A DNA stretch of 64,000 bases from JAHEGP01 sp963792875 (GTDB taxonomy: Bacteria > Pseudomonadota > Gammaproteobacteria > Pseudomonadales > JAHEGP01). Position numbers and translations under genes: made by a program. Below are positions 1-8,945 of the stretch, in pieces (positions within the stretch are counted from its first letter, which is position 1; every line of letters begins with the position of its first letter). A model generated the notes under the pieces. The model did not search any database. It was given only the letters and a program-made list of their open reading frames with translations, and was not told where the DNA came from. The stretch spans positions 62,001-126,000 of the forward strand of contig CAWBXV010000008.1 in NCBI GenBank assembly GCA_963792875.1, given 5' to 3'.

Positions 1-1
1 C

Positions 2-1490
2 TATATGGATTCGATTCCGATGGTCGTTCTGTCCGGGCAGGTGCAGAGCCATCTCATCGGCGACGACGCCTTTCAGGAGACCGACATGTCCGGGATCTCC
101 CGGCCGATCGTCAAGCACAGCTTTATGATCAAGCGGGCCGAGGACATTCCCGAGACCATCAAGAAGGCGTTTTACCTGGCCACCACCGGCAGGCCGGGTC
201 CGGTGGTGATCGATATCCCCAAGGACATGACGCACCCGCATCTGAAGTTTCCCTATCACTACCCGGATAAGATCAAGCTGCGCTCCTATTCGCCGGCTGG
301 GCGGGGCCACGGCGGCCAGAATCCGCAAGGCCGTGAAGCTGCTGCTCAGCGCCCGGCGGCCGGTGATCTATGCCGGTGGCGGTGTCATTCAGGGCGAGGC
401 CTCGGCGCTGCTCACCGAGCTGGCCCACGTGCTCAATTTCCCGGTGACCAATACGCTCATGGGGCTGGGGTGTTTCCCCGGCACCGACCCGCAGTTTCTC
501 GGCATGCTGGGGATGCACGGCACGTTCGAGGCCAACACGGCCATGCACGAGAGCGATCTGATCCTCGCGCTGGGGGCCCGCTTTGACGACCGCGTGACCA
601 ACACGCCCAGCAAGTTCTGCCCGCACGCCACGGTCATCCACGTCGACATCGATCCGGCGTCCATCTCCAAGAATATCCGGGCGGATGTGCCCATCGTCGG
701 CATGCTGGCGCCGGTGCTGGAGGATATGCTGGCGCTGGCCCGCGAGGCGCTCGCGGCACCGGATTGCCCGCTCGACCGCGGCGCCATTGCCGACTGGTGG
801 CGGCAGATCGATCAGTGGCGGCAGCAGCACGGCCTTTACACGCAGCGGCGCTACGATCTCGACCCCGCCGGTCTGATCAAGCCCCAGCAGGCCATCCAGA
901 TGCTGTACGAGGTCACCGGGGGTGAGGCCTACGTCACTTCGGATGTCGGCCAGCACCAGATGTTTGCGGCCCAGTACTACCTGTTCGACAAGCCGCGGCG
1001 CTGGATCAACTCCGGCGGTCTGGGCACCATGGGCTTCGGCCTGCCGGCGGCCATGGGCGCCAAGCTGGCCTTCCCCGAGGTCGATGTCGCCTGTGTGACC
1101 GGCGAGGGCAGCATCCAGATGAACATTCAGGAGTTGTCGACCTGCACCCAGTACGCCATCCCGGTAAAGATCATCAACCTGCACAACGGCTACCTGGGCA
1201 TGGTGAAGCAGTGGCAGGACATGCAGTACGAGGGTCGCTACGCGGAGAGCACCTACCAGGACTCGCTGCCGGATTTCGTCAAGCTGGCTGAGGCCTACGG
1301 CCACGTGGGCATCCGCGTGGACAAGCCCGCCGACCTCGAGGGGGCGATGCGCGAGGCCTTCGCGCTGCGCGATCGGCTGGTGTTCCTGGATATTCACGTC
1401 GACCCGCACGAGCACGTCTATCCCATGCAGATCGCTCCCAACGGCGCCATGCGGGATATGTGGTTGAACAAGTCGGAGCGCACAGCATGA
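2..1490 (+). CDS. ilvI: Acetolactate synthase large subunit (5'-partial, one-base frameshift)
   Basis: Large catalytic subunit of acetohydroxyacid synthase, the ThDP/FAD enzyme that condenses two pyruvates, or pyruvate with 2-oxobutyrate, at the start of valine, leucine and isoleucine synthesis. The frame is open from the window edge and begins in the conserved DSIPMVVLSGQV segment, so the N-terminal part of the Pyr domain is missing. The ThDP-binding stretch VTGEGSIQMNIQELST is intact near the C-terminus. Reading shifts from one frame to another at about 320: after GHGGQ one extra A (AA where the family pattern needs a single A) breaks GQIRKAVKLLL. Removing it restores one continuous protein. 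The 3' end overlaps ilvH by ATGA. The family and the frameshift position are clear. Whether the shift is a sequence error or a real lesion cannot be told here. Confidence 0.9.
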
Positions 1491-1978
1491 GGCATATCAT
1501 CTCACTCCTGATGGAGAACGAAGCGGGGGCGCTGTCGCGGGTGGTCGGGCTGTTCTCGCAGCGGGGCTATAACATCGAGACGCTGACGGTGGCGCCCACC
1601 GAGGACTCCACGCTGTCGCGGCTCACCCTCACGACCATCGGCGACGACCACAAAATCGAGCAGATCACCAAGCACCTGCACCGCCTGATCGAGGTGGTCA
1701 AGCTGGTGGACCTGACCGATGGGGCGCACATCGAGCGCGAGCTCATGCTCATCAAAGTCAGGGCCGCCGGCCATCAGCGCGAGGAGGTCAAACGCACCAC
1801 GGATATTTTTCGCGCGCAGATCGTGGACGTCAGCCCCGGCTTCTACACCGTGCAGGTCGCCGGCACCAGCAGCAAGCTCGACGCCTTCATCGAGGCGGTG
1901 GGCGCCGATCACGTGATCGAGGTGGTGCGCACCGGGGTCTGCGGTCTCTCCCGGGGCGAGAAGGCGCTGCGCCTGTAG
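1487..1978 (+). CDS. ilvH: Acetolactate synthase small (regulatory) subunit
   Basis: Regulatory subunit of acetohydroxyacid synthase; it stimulates the large subunit and usually confers valine feedback inhibition. The 163-residue length is normal for IlvH. An N-terminal ACT domain (about residues 2-75) opens with MRHIISLLMENEAGALSRV and contains the conserved RGYNIETLTVAPTED segment. A C-terminal dimerisation domain follows. The ATG at 1487 overlaps the ilvI stop as ATGA, which favours it over the in-frame ATG 27 bases upstream and implies translational coupling. ilvC does not follow; the next gene belongs to the secretion operon, so this operon appears to end here. Confidence 0.95.
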   Translation: MRHIISLLMENEAGALSRVVGLFSQRGYNIETLTVAPTEDSTLSRLTLTTIGDDHKIEQITKHLHRLIEVVKLVDLTDGAHIERELMLIKVRAAGHQREEVKRTTDIFRAQIVDVSPGFYTVQVAGTSSKLDAFIEAVGADHVIEVVRTGVCGLSRGEKALRL

Positions 1979-2246
1979 CTGACGGTGCCGGCGCCGCCCC
2001 TTTGCCGGCGGGTCCGATCCCGCGGCGCTGTCCCTGAGGTCGCAACCGCCCCTCCTCGGCGCCGCCTGCCGCCGCAATGTCGCGCTTTTAGGCAATTTTC
2101 CCATTGCCGATTCGGGTGTCGTTGGTATCATCGGCGCTCGCGGGGCGCCTGGTGTGCGTGCGGCGTGACGGTTCGGCCCTTTGCGCATACCTGCGGGGCG
2201 GCGCGACCGCACCGGTCCCGATCGTTTACCTAACCTGGCTTCGAAG
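1979..2246. other. Intergenic region, ilvH to gspC
   Basis: There are 268 bases between two same-strand operons and no convincing gene. Just after ilvH two copies of the self-complementary hexamer GCCGGC (1987-1992 and 2004-2009) could pair as a weak stem-loop and end the ilv transcript, but no T-tract follows. A sigma-70-like promoter for the gsp operon is proposed at 2104-2131. An in-frame extension of gspC to 2181 has no family similarity and is left out. Confidence 0.5.
2104..2131 (+). promoter_or_regulatory. Candidate sigma-70 promoter of the gsp operon
   Basis: TTGCCG (2104-2109) and TATCAT (2126-2131) are separated by 16 bases. They match four of six and five of six positions of the -35 and -10 consensus and lie about 115 bases before the gspC start. 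This is a pattern match only; the site could be coincidental. Confidence 0.35.
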
Positions 2247-3200
2247 ATGTTGGACGCAGCAAGTTTATCGCACAGACGCGATGCTCTGATCGGATGGGGC
2301 AAGGGTCTCGGCCCGGAGAGAATCATCTGGGCGGTGCGGGTGGTTGCGCTGCTGCTGTGCGTCGCGATGCTGGCGGCGGGCCTGTTGCGGGTGGTGTCAG
2401 TCTGGCGGGAGCACGCCGCGAGCGCGGGGCGGGTGGTGGCGCAGGCGGATCGGCAGGCGCCTGAGGACGCGGCCGCCGTCGATGCCGAGACGGTCAAGCG
2501 CTGGGGCTGGTACAGCGATCCCGCCGCCGCCGGTTTTGGTAACGCCGCTGCGCCCGTGGCTCAGGAGCAAGCGGTCAAGACCAGCCTGCAATTGCAGCTG
2601 GAGGGGATCATCAAGGCGGACGAGCCGGCGGCGTCGGTGGCGATCATTACCATCGACAACAAGTCCCAGCGCTATAAGACCGGCGCGAAACTTCCGGTCG
2701 CGACGGGGGTCTACCTGCGCGAGATCCTGTGGGATCGCATCATCCTGGAAAATAACGGACGGCGCGAGGAGCTGCCCCTCTTTACATCCCAGCTGTTGTC
2801 GCGCCACGCCGTCGACCTCGATGCCGGTGCCGCTGCGGCGTCATCCGCGCTCATCGATCACTCGGGCGACGCCGCCCTCACCGGGATGCTCGGCCGCTAT
2901 CGTCAGGAGCTGCTGCGCGACCCCAACGCGGTAAGCCGGTTTCTCGACTTCAGTCCCAGCGTCCGCGACGGCGCCCTGCAGGGGTACGCGATTCGTGCCA
3001 CCGGGCGGCGCCAGGATTTTGGCAGTCTGGGGCTGCAGGACGGCGACGTCGTTACCCACGTCAACGGCGTGGAGCTGACCGACATGCGCCAGGCCATGGA
3101 GTTGTATCGCGGCATGGGCGAACTGGAAAATGTCAGGATACAGTTGATCCGACGAGGGCAGGTTCAGGAAATCCTGTATCGACTACCCCCGCCACGCTAG
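2247..3200 (+). CDS. gspC: Type II secretion system protein C
   Basis: Inner-membrane clamp protein of the type II secretion system; it links the inner-membrane platform to the secretin. From the ATG at 2247 the protein is 317 residues: a short cytoplasmic N-terminus, one membrane segment at about 27-49, a homology region in the middle (about 105-170) that in the family binds the secretin N0 domain, and a C-terminal PDZ-like domain with LQDGDVVTHVNGVELTD. It is the first gene of the gsp operon; gspD starts 20 bases after its stop. The start was chosen because sequence further upstream shows no family similarity. Confidence 0.88.
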   Translation: MLDAASLSHRRDALIGWGKGLGPERIIWAVRVVALLLCVAMLAAGLLRVVSVWREHAASAGRVVAQADRQAPEDAAAVDAETVKRWGWYSDPAAAGFGNAAAPVAQEQAVKTSLQLQLEGIIKADEPAASVAIITIDNKSQRYKTGAKLPVATGVYLREILWDRIILENNGRREELPLFTSQLLSRHAVDLDAGAAAASSALIDHSGDAALTGMLGRYRQELLRDPNAVSRFLDFSPSVRDGALQGYAIRATGRRQDFGSLGLQDGDVVTHVNGVELTDMRQAMELYRGMGELENVRIQLIRRGQVQEILYRLPPPR

Positions 3201-3220
3201 CAGAGGCACACAGGGAATTA

Positions 3221-5200
3221 ATGATTCACTCAATCAAACATCGGGTGTTACTGGGAGCAGTGCTCTGCTGTCTGCTGATTGCCGGGCCGGCCAGGTCGAG
3301 CCCTCAGGACACCTGGACGGTCAATTTCAACAATACTGACATCAACGAGTTGATCAAGTTCGTGGCCGATGCCACCGGCAAGACCATCATCGTCGATCCC
3401 AGGGTCAAGGGTAAGGTCGATGTCGTGTCGCAGCGGCCGTTGACCACTCCGCAGCTCTACGACCTCTTCCTCTCGATCCTCACCGTGCACGGCTATGTCG
3501 CCGTCGAATCCGGGGGCGTGGTGAAAGTCATCGATGAAAAGGCCGCGCGCACCCAGGCCTCCGATGTGAGCGCCAAGGAGACCAATGCCGGCTATATCAC
3601 CCACGTGATACAGCTCGAGAATATCGCGGCGGCCAAGCTCATCCCGGTGCTGCGCCCGCTCGTGCCCCAGCAGGCGCACCTGGCGGCCTATGCGCCCAGC
3701 AACGCCATCATCATCACCGACACCGGCGACAATATTCGCCGCATCCGCCAGATCATCGAGCAGATCGATACCGCTGCGGTGGAGGAGACCAACATCATCC
3801 GCCTCAAGCACGCCAGCGCCGATGAAGTGGTCAACCTGATCAACCGCCTGGAACAGCAGCGCCGCAGCGGCGGTGCCGCGACCGCCGATGCCGGCCAGGA
3901 AGGCTTCAGCATCGCCGCCGACAAGCGCACCAACTCGGTGCTGATCAACGGCGACGAAGTGCAGCGGGCACGCCTCAGGACCATGGTGCGCTACCTCGAC
4001 GTGCCGCTGCAGGAGTCGGGCAATGCCACGGTCATCTATCTGGAATACGCCAGTGCCGTCGACGTGGCGGAGGTGCTCGGCCGGGTGCTGAGCAATATCT
4101 CCCGGCTCGAGGCCGACAAGACCAAGCAGACCAACGCCAAGACGTCCGCGGTGGTGGAGGCCGACGAGGCCACCAATGCGCTGATCGTCACCGCCGACCC
4201 CGATGTCATGAAGACCGTCCAGGCGGTCGTGGGCAAGCTCGACATCCGCCGGGCCCAGGTGCTGGTGGAGGCCATTCTGGTCGAGGTCAAGAATATCGAC
4301 AGCAAACAGCTCGGCGTCGAATGGCTGTTCGCGGACGACAACGGAGTGTATGGCTCGAATTCCAACGCCGACGGCGTGCTCGGCGCGGTGACCGGCGGTC
4401 TGCTGGGTGGGGATGGCGTAGCCGGCGCGGCCGCCGCGCTGGCCGGCAACCCCGGGGGGGCGCTCGGTGTCGGGCGCGTCAACTCCAATGGCTTCAGCTT
4501 CAACTTGCTGCTGCGCGCGCTGCAGGAGGATACCGACACCAACATCCTCTCCACACCCAGTCTGCTGACGCTGGACAACAACGAGGCCTCCATCGTGGTG
4601 GGCCAGGAAGTGCCCTTCAAGACCGGCAGCTACACCAATACCGGCGGCGGCACCACGCCCCTCAACCCGTTTGAGACTATCGAGCGGCGCGACGTGGGCA
4701 TCACGCTCAAGGTCACGCCGAAGATCAACGAGGGCGATTCCATCGTCATGGAGATCGTGCAGGAGGTCTCCGACGTCACCGACTCCACCTTGGCCTCGGA
4801 CGTCATCACCAACAAGCGTGAAATCACTACCACGGTGCTGTCCGACAACGGTGAGACCATCGTCCTGGGCGGACTGATTCAGGACAGCCTCAAGGAAGGC
4901 GTGCGCAAGGTTCCTCTGCTCGGCGATATCCCCTGGCTGGGCCGCCTGTTCCGCAGCAGCGGCACCAATCTGGAAAAGACCAACCTGATGGTGTTCATCC
5001 GCCCCACGATCGTGCGCGACCGCAAGGTCCTGCGGGGTGCCAGTGCGGCCAAGTACGAGTACATGCGCGACCAGCAGTTGCGCGGTCGTGACGACGGCGT
5101 CGATCTGATGCCCGATGATGTCATGCCGGTACTGCCCGCCTGGCAGGAGCAGATCCGCTATCTGGAGAAACTCAGGTCGAACACTTATGACAGCCGGTGA
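3221..5200 (+). CDS. gspD: Type II secretion system secretin
   Basis: Outer-membrane secretin that forms the multimeric exit channel. The 659-residue protein has a Sec signal peptide (about 1-26), then the N0 domain (FNNTDINELIKFVADATGK) and N1-N3 repeats, then the secretin barrel domain. The C-terminal secretin signature VPLLGDIPWLGRLFR is present. A glycine/alanine-rich insertion with GGLLGGDGVAGAAAALAG lies near residues 385-420, in the gate region where such loops are common. It is second in the operon and overlaps the gspE start by 14 bases. No lipoprotein pilotin gene is seen nearby. Confidence 0.95.
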   Translation: MIHSIKHRVLLGAVLCCLLIAGPARSSPQDTWTVNFNNTDINELIKFVADATGKTIIVDPRVKGKVDVVSQRPLTTPQLYDLFLSILTVHGYVAVESGGVVKVIDEKAARTQASDVSAKETNAGYITHVIQLENIAAAKLIPVLRPLVPQQAHLAAYAPSNAIIITDTGDNIRRIRQIIEQIDTAAVEETNIIRLKHASADEVVNLINRLEQQRRSGGAATADAGQEGFSIAADKRTNSVLINGDEVQRARLRTMVRYLDVPLQESGNATVIYLEYASAVDVAEVLGRVLSNISRLEADKTKQTNAKTSAVVEADEATNALIVTADPDVMKTVQAVVGKLDIRRAQVLVEAILVEVKNIDSKQLGVEWLFADDNGVYGSNSNADGVLGAVTGGLLGGDGVAGAAAALAGNPGGALGVGRVNSNGFSFNLLLRALQEDTDTNILSTPSLLTLDNNEASIVVGQEVPFKTGSYTNTGGGTTPLNPFETIERRDVGITLKVTPKINEGDSIVMEIVQEVSDVTDSTLASDVITNKREITTTVLSDNGETIVLGGLIQDSLKEGVRKVPLLGDIPWLGRLFRSSGTNLEKTNLMVFIRPTIVRDRKVLRGASAAKYEYMRDQQLRGRDDGVDLMPDDVMPVLPAWQEQIRYLEKLRSNTYDSR

Positions 5201-6731
5201 ACGTGCGGCCCAGTCCGCGCCTGACGCTGCTCCGCTGATCGCGGAGGCGACGCTGGCGGCGCGCAGCGGACCGCCGGTGCCCTATGCCTTCGCGTCGAAA
5301 CACGGCGCCTTTCTGACCCGGGACGATGACGGCCTGCAACTGCTCGCCCGCTTCGGCCTCACCCTCGATGTGTACAACGAGATGCGCCGCCTCGCCGGCG
5401 AGCCCTTCGCGCTGCGCTTTGTGCAGGACGGCGACTTTCAACAGGCGCTGTCGGCATGCTATCAGCGCGGGGATGACCAGGCGCGCCAGGCGGCCGACGA
5501 CCTCGGGGCAGACGTCGATTTTGCCGGTCTGCTCGATGAGATACCGCGCGATGTCGACCTCATGGAGTCGGAGGACGATGCCCCGGTCATCAAGCTGATC
5601 AATGCCATACTGTCCCAGGCCATCAACGAGCGGGCCTCGGACATTCATATCGAGAGTTTCGAGGACAGACTGAGCGTGCGCCTGCGCGTCGACGGCGTGC
5701 TCAGAGAGCTGGTGTCGCCGCGGCGCGCACTGGGTCCGCTGCTGATCTCCCGCCTCAAGGTCATGGCGCGGCTCGATATCGCGGAGAAGCGCATCCCGCA
5801 GGATGGCCGCATCTCCATCAGGCTCGCCGGCCGCTCCGTCGATATCCGGGTTTCCACCATCCCCTCGGCGCACGGGGAGCGGGTCGTGCTGCGCCTGCTG
5901 GACAAGGAGAGCGGTCAGCTGCAGTTGTCCGAGCTGCACATGAACGACCGGGTGCTGCGTGATCTGCAGCAGTGCCTGCGGGCGCCCCACGGCATCATTC
6001 TGGTGACGGGCCCCACGGGTTCGGGTAAGACCACCACGCTGTATGCCGGCCTGGCGCATATCAACCAGCCGGGGCGCAACATTCTGACCATCGAGGACCC
6101 GGTCGAGTACCTGCTGGCCGGTATCGGCCAGACCCAGGTCAACCCCAAGGTGGGTATGAGCTTCGCGCGGGGGCTGAGGGCCATTCTGCGGCAGGATCCC
6201 GACGTGGTGATGGTGGGAGAGATACGTGACCTCGAGACCGGTGACATCGCCGTACAGGCCAGTCTGACCGGCCACCTGGTGCTGTCGACCCTGCACACCA
6301 ACACCGCGCTCGGCGCCATTACCCGGCTGCAGGATATGGGTATCGAGCCCTTCCTGCTGTCCTCCAGCCTGCTGGCAGTGATGGCGCAGCGCCTGGTGCG
6401 CACGCTGTGCCCGGCATGCAAGCGGCCCATCGGACCCAGCCGGGCGGAGCGGGAACTGCTGCGGCTCGACGCGGCCCAGTCCGTTACCATCTACCAGTCT
6501 CACGGCTGCATCCAGTGCAAGGGTACCGGTTACCGGGGGCGTATGGGCATCTACGAGCTGATCGTGGTGGATGATACGCTGCGCGGCATGATCTACGACG
6601 CCGCCAATGAGCAGCTCATGGAATCCTACTGCCGCCAGTCGATACCGGGTATTTTCGACGACGGCGTGGCGCGGGTGCTGGCGGGGGAGACCTCGCTGGC
6701 GGAAGTGCTGCGGGTGACGCGGGCGCGCTGA
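5187..6731 (+). CDS. gspE: Type II secretion system ATPase E
   Basis: Cytoplasmic hexameric ATPase that drives pseudopilus assembly. In the 514-residue protein the Walker A motif GPTGSGKT is at 275-282, followed by an Asp box, a Walker B region (DPDVVMVGEIRD) and a His box (GHLVLSTLHTN). Two CxxC pairs (CPAC and CIQC) form the zinc-binding C-terminal subdomain typical of GspE. The N-terminal part binds the GspL cytoplasmic domain in the family. The ATG at 5187 lies inside the end of gspD. A 24-codon in-frame extension to 5115 runs deep inside gspD and is rejected. Confidence 0.95.
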   Translation: MTAGERAAQSAPDAAPLIAEATLAARSGPPVPYAFASKHGAFLTRDDDGLQLLARFGLTLDVYNEMRRLAGEPFALRFVQDGDFQQALSACYQRGDDQARQAADDLGADVDFAGLLDEIPRDVDLMESEDDAPVIKLINAILSQAINERASDIHIESFEDRLSVRLRVDGVLRELVSPRRALGPLLISRLKVMARLDIAEKRIPQDGRISIRLAGRSVDIRVSTIPSAHGERVVLRLLDKESGQLQLSELHMNDRVLRDLQQCLRAPHGIILVTGPTGSGKTTTLYAGLAHINQPGRNILTIEDPVEYLLAGIGQTQVNPKVGMSFARGLRAILRQDPDVVMVGEIRDLETGDIAVQASLTGHLVLSTLHTNTALGAITRLQDMGIEPFLLSSSLLAVMAQRLVRTLCPACKRPIGPSRAERELLRLDAAQSVTIYQSHGCIQCKGTGYRGRMGIYELIVVDDTLRGMIYDAANEQLMESYCRQSIPGIFDDGVARVLAGETSLAEVLRVTRAR

Positions 6732-7945
6732 TGGGTGCATTCAGCTATGTGGCGTTGGATGGCGCCGGCAACAAGGTCAGGGGCCTGCTGGAGGGCGACT
6801 CCGAGCGCCAGGTGCGCAGCATGCTGCGCTTGCAGGACCTCAAGCCGATCGAGGTCGTCCCGGCCAGACGAAGGACCGAGAGCCGGCACCGCTGGCTGAC
6901 GTTTTCGCGGCACTGGTCGGTGAGCGAGCTGGCGCTGGTGACGCGCCAGCTGGCGACCCTGGTGCAGGCCAACCTGCCGCTGTCCGAAGCGCTCGAGGCC
7001 GTCGCGGACCAATCCAGCAAGCCGGCGATCAAGTCGGTGCTGTTGAATGTGCGCTCCCGGGTCAACGAGGGGCACAGCCTCGCCCAGGGGATGGCGGAGC
7101 ACCCGGCGGTGTTCAACGAGCTCTACGTGGGGATGGTGAAGGCGGGTGAGCATGCGGGCTTTCTGGGTATCGTGCTCGAGCGCCTGGCGGATTACACGGA
7201 GAAGAACCAGCAGTCGATGCAGCAGGTCAAGACGGCGCTGATCTACCCGGTCATTCTGCTGCTGGTGAGCCTGTCGGTGATCGCGGCACTCATGGTGTTC
7301 GTGGTGCCTGAGCTGATAAGGCTGTTCGAGAATACCGATTCCGAGTTGCCGCTGTTGACCGTCATGCTGATCAAAAGCAGCCACTTCGTGTCGCGCTACG
7401 GTCTGGCGTTGCTGCTGCTGCTGGCGGTGTCGCTGGTGCTGTTCCGCCTGTGGCTGCGCGCTGAGAAGAACCGGCTCAGCTGGCATCGCGTGCTGCTGCG
7501 GGTTCCGGGTGTGTCGAATCTGATCACCAGACTCGACACCACCCGCTTCAGCAGTACGCTGGGGACGCTGCTGCAGAGCGGCGTGCCCTTGCTGGAGGCG
7601 CTGGTCATCGCGCGCTCCGTGCTGGTCAACCTGAGCTATCGGCAGCGGGCTCAGGGCATCGTGGACGCGGTGCGGGAGGGCAAGAGTCTGCGCTTTGCGC
7701 TGGATGAGAGCGGTTTTTTCCCGCCGATGCTGGTGCACATGGCCGGCAGCGGTGAGCGTTCCGGTGAACTCGACAATATGCTGCAGCGAGGTGCCGCCAG
7801 TCAGCAGCGGGAACTGGACGCGGCGCTGGCCGCCATGATGAGCCTGCTGGAGCCCGTCATGGTGCTGCTGATGGCCGGCTTCGTCATGGCCATCGTGATG
7901 GCGATTCTGCTGCCGATATTTGGCATGAATCAGCTGTTTACCTGA
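6731..7945 (+). CDS. gspF: Type II secretion system inner-membrane protein F
   Basis: Polytopic platform protein that couples the GspE ATPase to pseudopilin assembly. The 404-residue length is normal. It has two tandem T2SF domains (about 70-190 and 270-395) and three hydrophobic membrane segments, the last near the C-terminus (VMVLLMAGFVMAIVMAILLPI). The start codon overlaps the gspE stop as TGATG. In most type II operons the next gene is the major pseudopilin gspG; here the next gene, 11 bases away, is a GspH-type minor pseudopilin. Confidence 0.95.
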   Translation: MGAFSYVALDGAGNKVRGLLEGDSERQVRSMLRLQDLKPIEVVPARRRTESRHRWLTFSRHWSVSELALVTRQLATLVQANLPLSEALEAVADQSSKPAIKSVLLNVRSRVNEGHSLAQGMAEHPAVFNELYVGMVKAGEHAGFLGIVLERLADYTEKNQQSMQQVKTALIYPVILLLVSLSVIAALMVFVVPELIRLFENTDSELPLLTVMLIKSSHFVSRYGLALLLLLAVSLVLFRLWLRAEKNRLSWHRVLLRVPGVSNLITRLDTTRFSSTLGTLLQSGVPLLEALVIARSVLVNLSYRQRAQGIVDAVREGKSLRFALDESGFFPPMLVHMAGSGERSGELDNMLQRGAASQQRELDAALAAMMSLLEPVMVLLMAGFVMAIVMAILLPIFGMNQLFT

Positions 7946-7956
7946 GCGCGGCCAGC

Positions 7957-8529
7957 GTGAGTCGTCGAGCCGGTGCCAACGGGAATGGCTATACGCTGCT
8001 GGAGCTGCTGCTGGTAGTCGTCGTCGTCGGCATTATCGCGGGCCTGGCCATGCCGGTGCTCGTGCGCAAAGACGATGCGGGGCTGCTGAAGCAGAGCGCG
8101 CAGGCGCTGCTGGCGGGGATGGCCTGGCAGGAGGATGAGGCCGTGCTGACCGCCAGCCAGCGTGGCCTGCGGTTCTTCCGGCGGCCGGGCGAGGACGCCG
8201 TGGTTGGCTATCAGTGGTACACGTGGTCGCGGTTCCAGGGCGTCTGGCAGCCCATCGCCGGGACGGTGGGCAGCGGGACGCTGCAGGGGGTCGCCCAGCT
8301 GGCGCTGCGGGTCGATGAGCGTGAGGTCGAAGTGCCCCTGCTCGAGCAGGCGGCTGAGGGCAGCATGGGCAGCGGCGAGCAGGATGAGCCTCAGGTCATC
8401 TTCTATTCCAGCGGCGAGATCAGCGAGTTCGAGCTGACGCTGGTGCCGTCGGGCGGTGCCGGCGCCATGGTACTGCGCGGTGGTTTTGCCGGCACCGAAC
8501 TCAGTGAGCAGGGAGATGGCGCAGGATGA
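7957..8529 (+). CDS. gspH: Minor pseudopilin, GspH type
   Basis: Pseudopilin of the type II secretion pseudopilus tip. It starts with GTG at 7957. An N-terminal prepilin motif, G-YTLLELLLVVVVVGIIAG, has the required Glu at +5 and a hydrophobic helix. Its 190 residues and the absence of the GspG hallmarks (a body of about 140 residues, a calcium-binding C-terminus, a PDPWG-like region) argue for GspH rather than the major pseudopilin. The residue after the cleavage Gly is Tyr instead of the usual Phe. It overlaps gspI by ATGA. Assignment as H rests partly on gene order. Confidence 0.75.
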   Translation: MSRRAGANGNGYTLLELLLVVVVVGIIAGLAMPVLVRKDDAGLLKQSAQALLAGMAWQEDEAVLTASQRGLRFFRRPGEDAVVGYQWYTWSRFQGVWQPIAGTVGSGTLQGVAQLALRVDEREVEVPLLEQAAEGSMGSGEQDEPQVIFYSSGEISEFELTLVPSGGAGAMVLRGGFAGTELSEQGDGAG

Positions 8530-8945
8530 GGGCCAGGGGCTTCGCCGAGGGCTTCGCCGAGGGCGTTGCCGAGGGCTTCGCCGAGGGCTTCACACTGATC
8601 GAGGTGATCGTGGCGCTGGCCGTGATCGGTCTGGTGCTGCCCCCGTTGCTGCTGAACGCGGCCGAGCGCGTCCGCGGTCTGCGCGTCCAGGATGAGCGCA
8701 TGGTGGCCAATGCGGTGGCGCAGAACCGCCTCGCGCTGACCCGCCTGGGAGCGCTGTGGGTGGGCGATCGCCCCGAGCGCGTTGAGGAGGGCGAGGAGTT
8801 CATGGCCGGCAGAACGTGGTACTGGCGGCTGGAGACCGTGCCCACCGAGGTCGATGGCTACTACCGGCTGGTGGTCGATGTCAGCGCCGATCGCCAGAAC
8901 AAGACGGCGCTGGTCAATGCACAGGCGTATTTCGATGCGCGCTGA
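8526..8945 (+). CDS. gspI: Minor pseudopilin I with repeat-expanded leader
   Basis: Minor pseudopilin that, in the family, nucleates the tip complex with GspJ and GspK. Its 139 residues include the canonical motif GFTLIEVIVALAVIGLV and a GspI-type body. The leader is unusual: it is 21 residues and consists mostly of GFAE-type repeats encoded by four 12-base tandem units at 8538-8585, whereas typical GspI leaders have about 5-8 residues. Several G-F pairs resemble the prepilin peptidase cleavage site, but only the last is followed by TLIE and a hydrophobic helix. The ATG overlaps the gspH stop as ATGA and fixes the start. Confidence 0.88.
   Translation: MRARGFAEGFAEGVAEGFAEGFTLIEVIVALAVIGLVLPPLLLNAAERVRGLRVQDERMVANAVAQNRLALTRLGALWVGDRPERVEEGEEFMAGRTWYWRLETVPTEVDGYYRLVVDVSADRQNKTALVNAQAYFDAR
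8538..8585 (+). repeat. Four 12-nt tandem repeats in the gspI leader
   Basis: There are four contiguous 12-base units: GGCTTCGCCGAG twice, GGCGTTGCCGAG once, GGCTTCGCCGAG once. The native GGCTTC of the prepilin cleavage site follows directly. The array stays in frame and codes GFAE GFAE GVAE GFAE. The same 12-mer recurs at 57096-57107 in an unrelated gene. Confidence 0.95.

Noticed and set aside
305..345. A programmed frameshift in ilvI.
   Set aside because: No slippery heptamer or downstream structure was seen, and acetolactate synthases are not known to need one; a single-base error fits better.
5172..6740. A reverse open frame of over 500 codons opposite gspE.
   Set aside because: gspE is unambiguous and in an operon; the antisense frame has no motif.
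8538..8585. The tandem repeat in gspI as a CRISPR-like or iteron array.
   Set aside because: Units are 12 bases with no spacers, lie inside a coding frame and keep it; no cas or rep genes are near.
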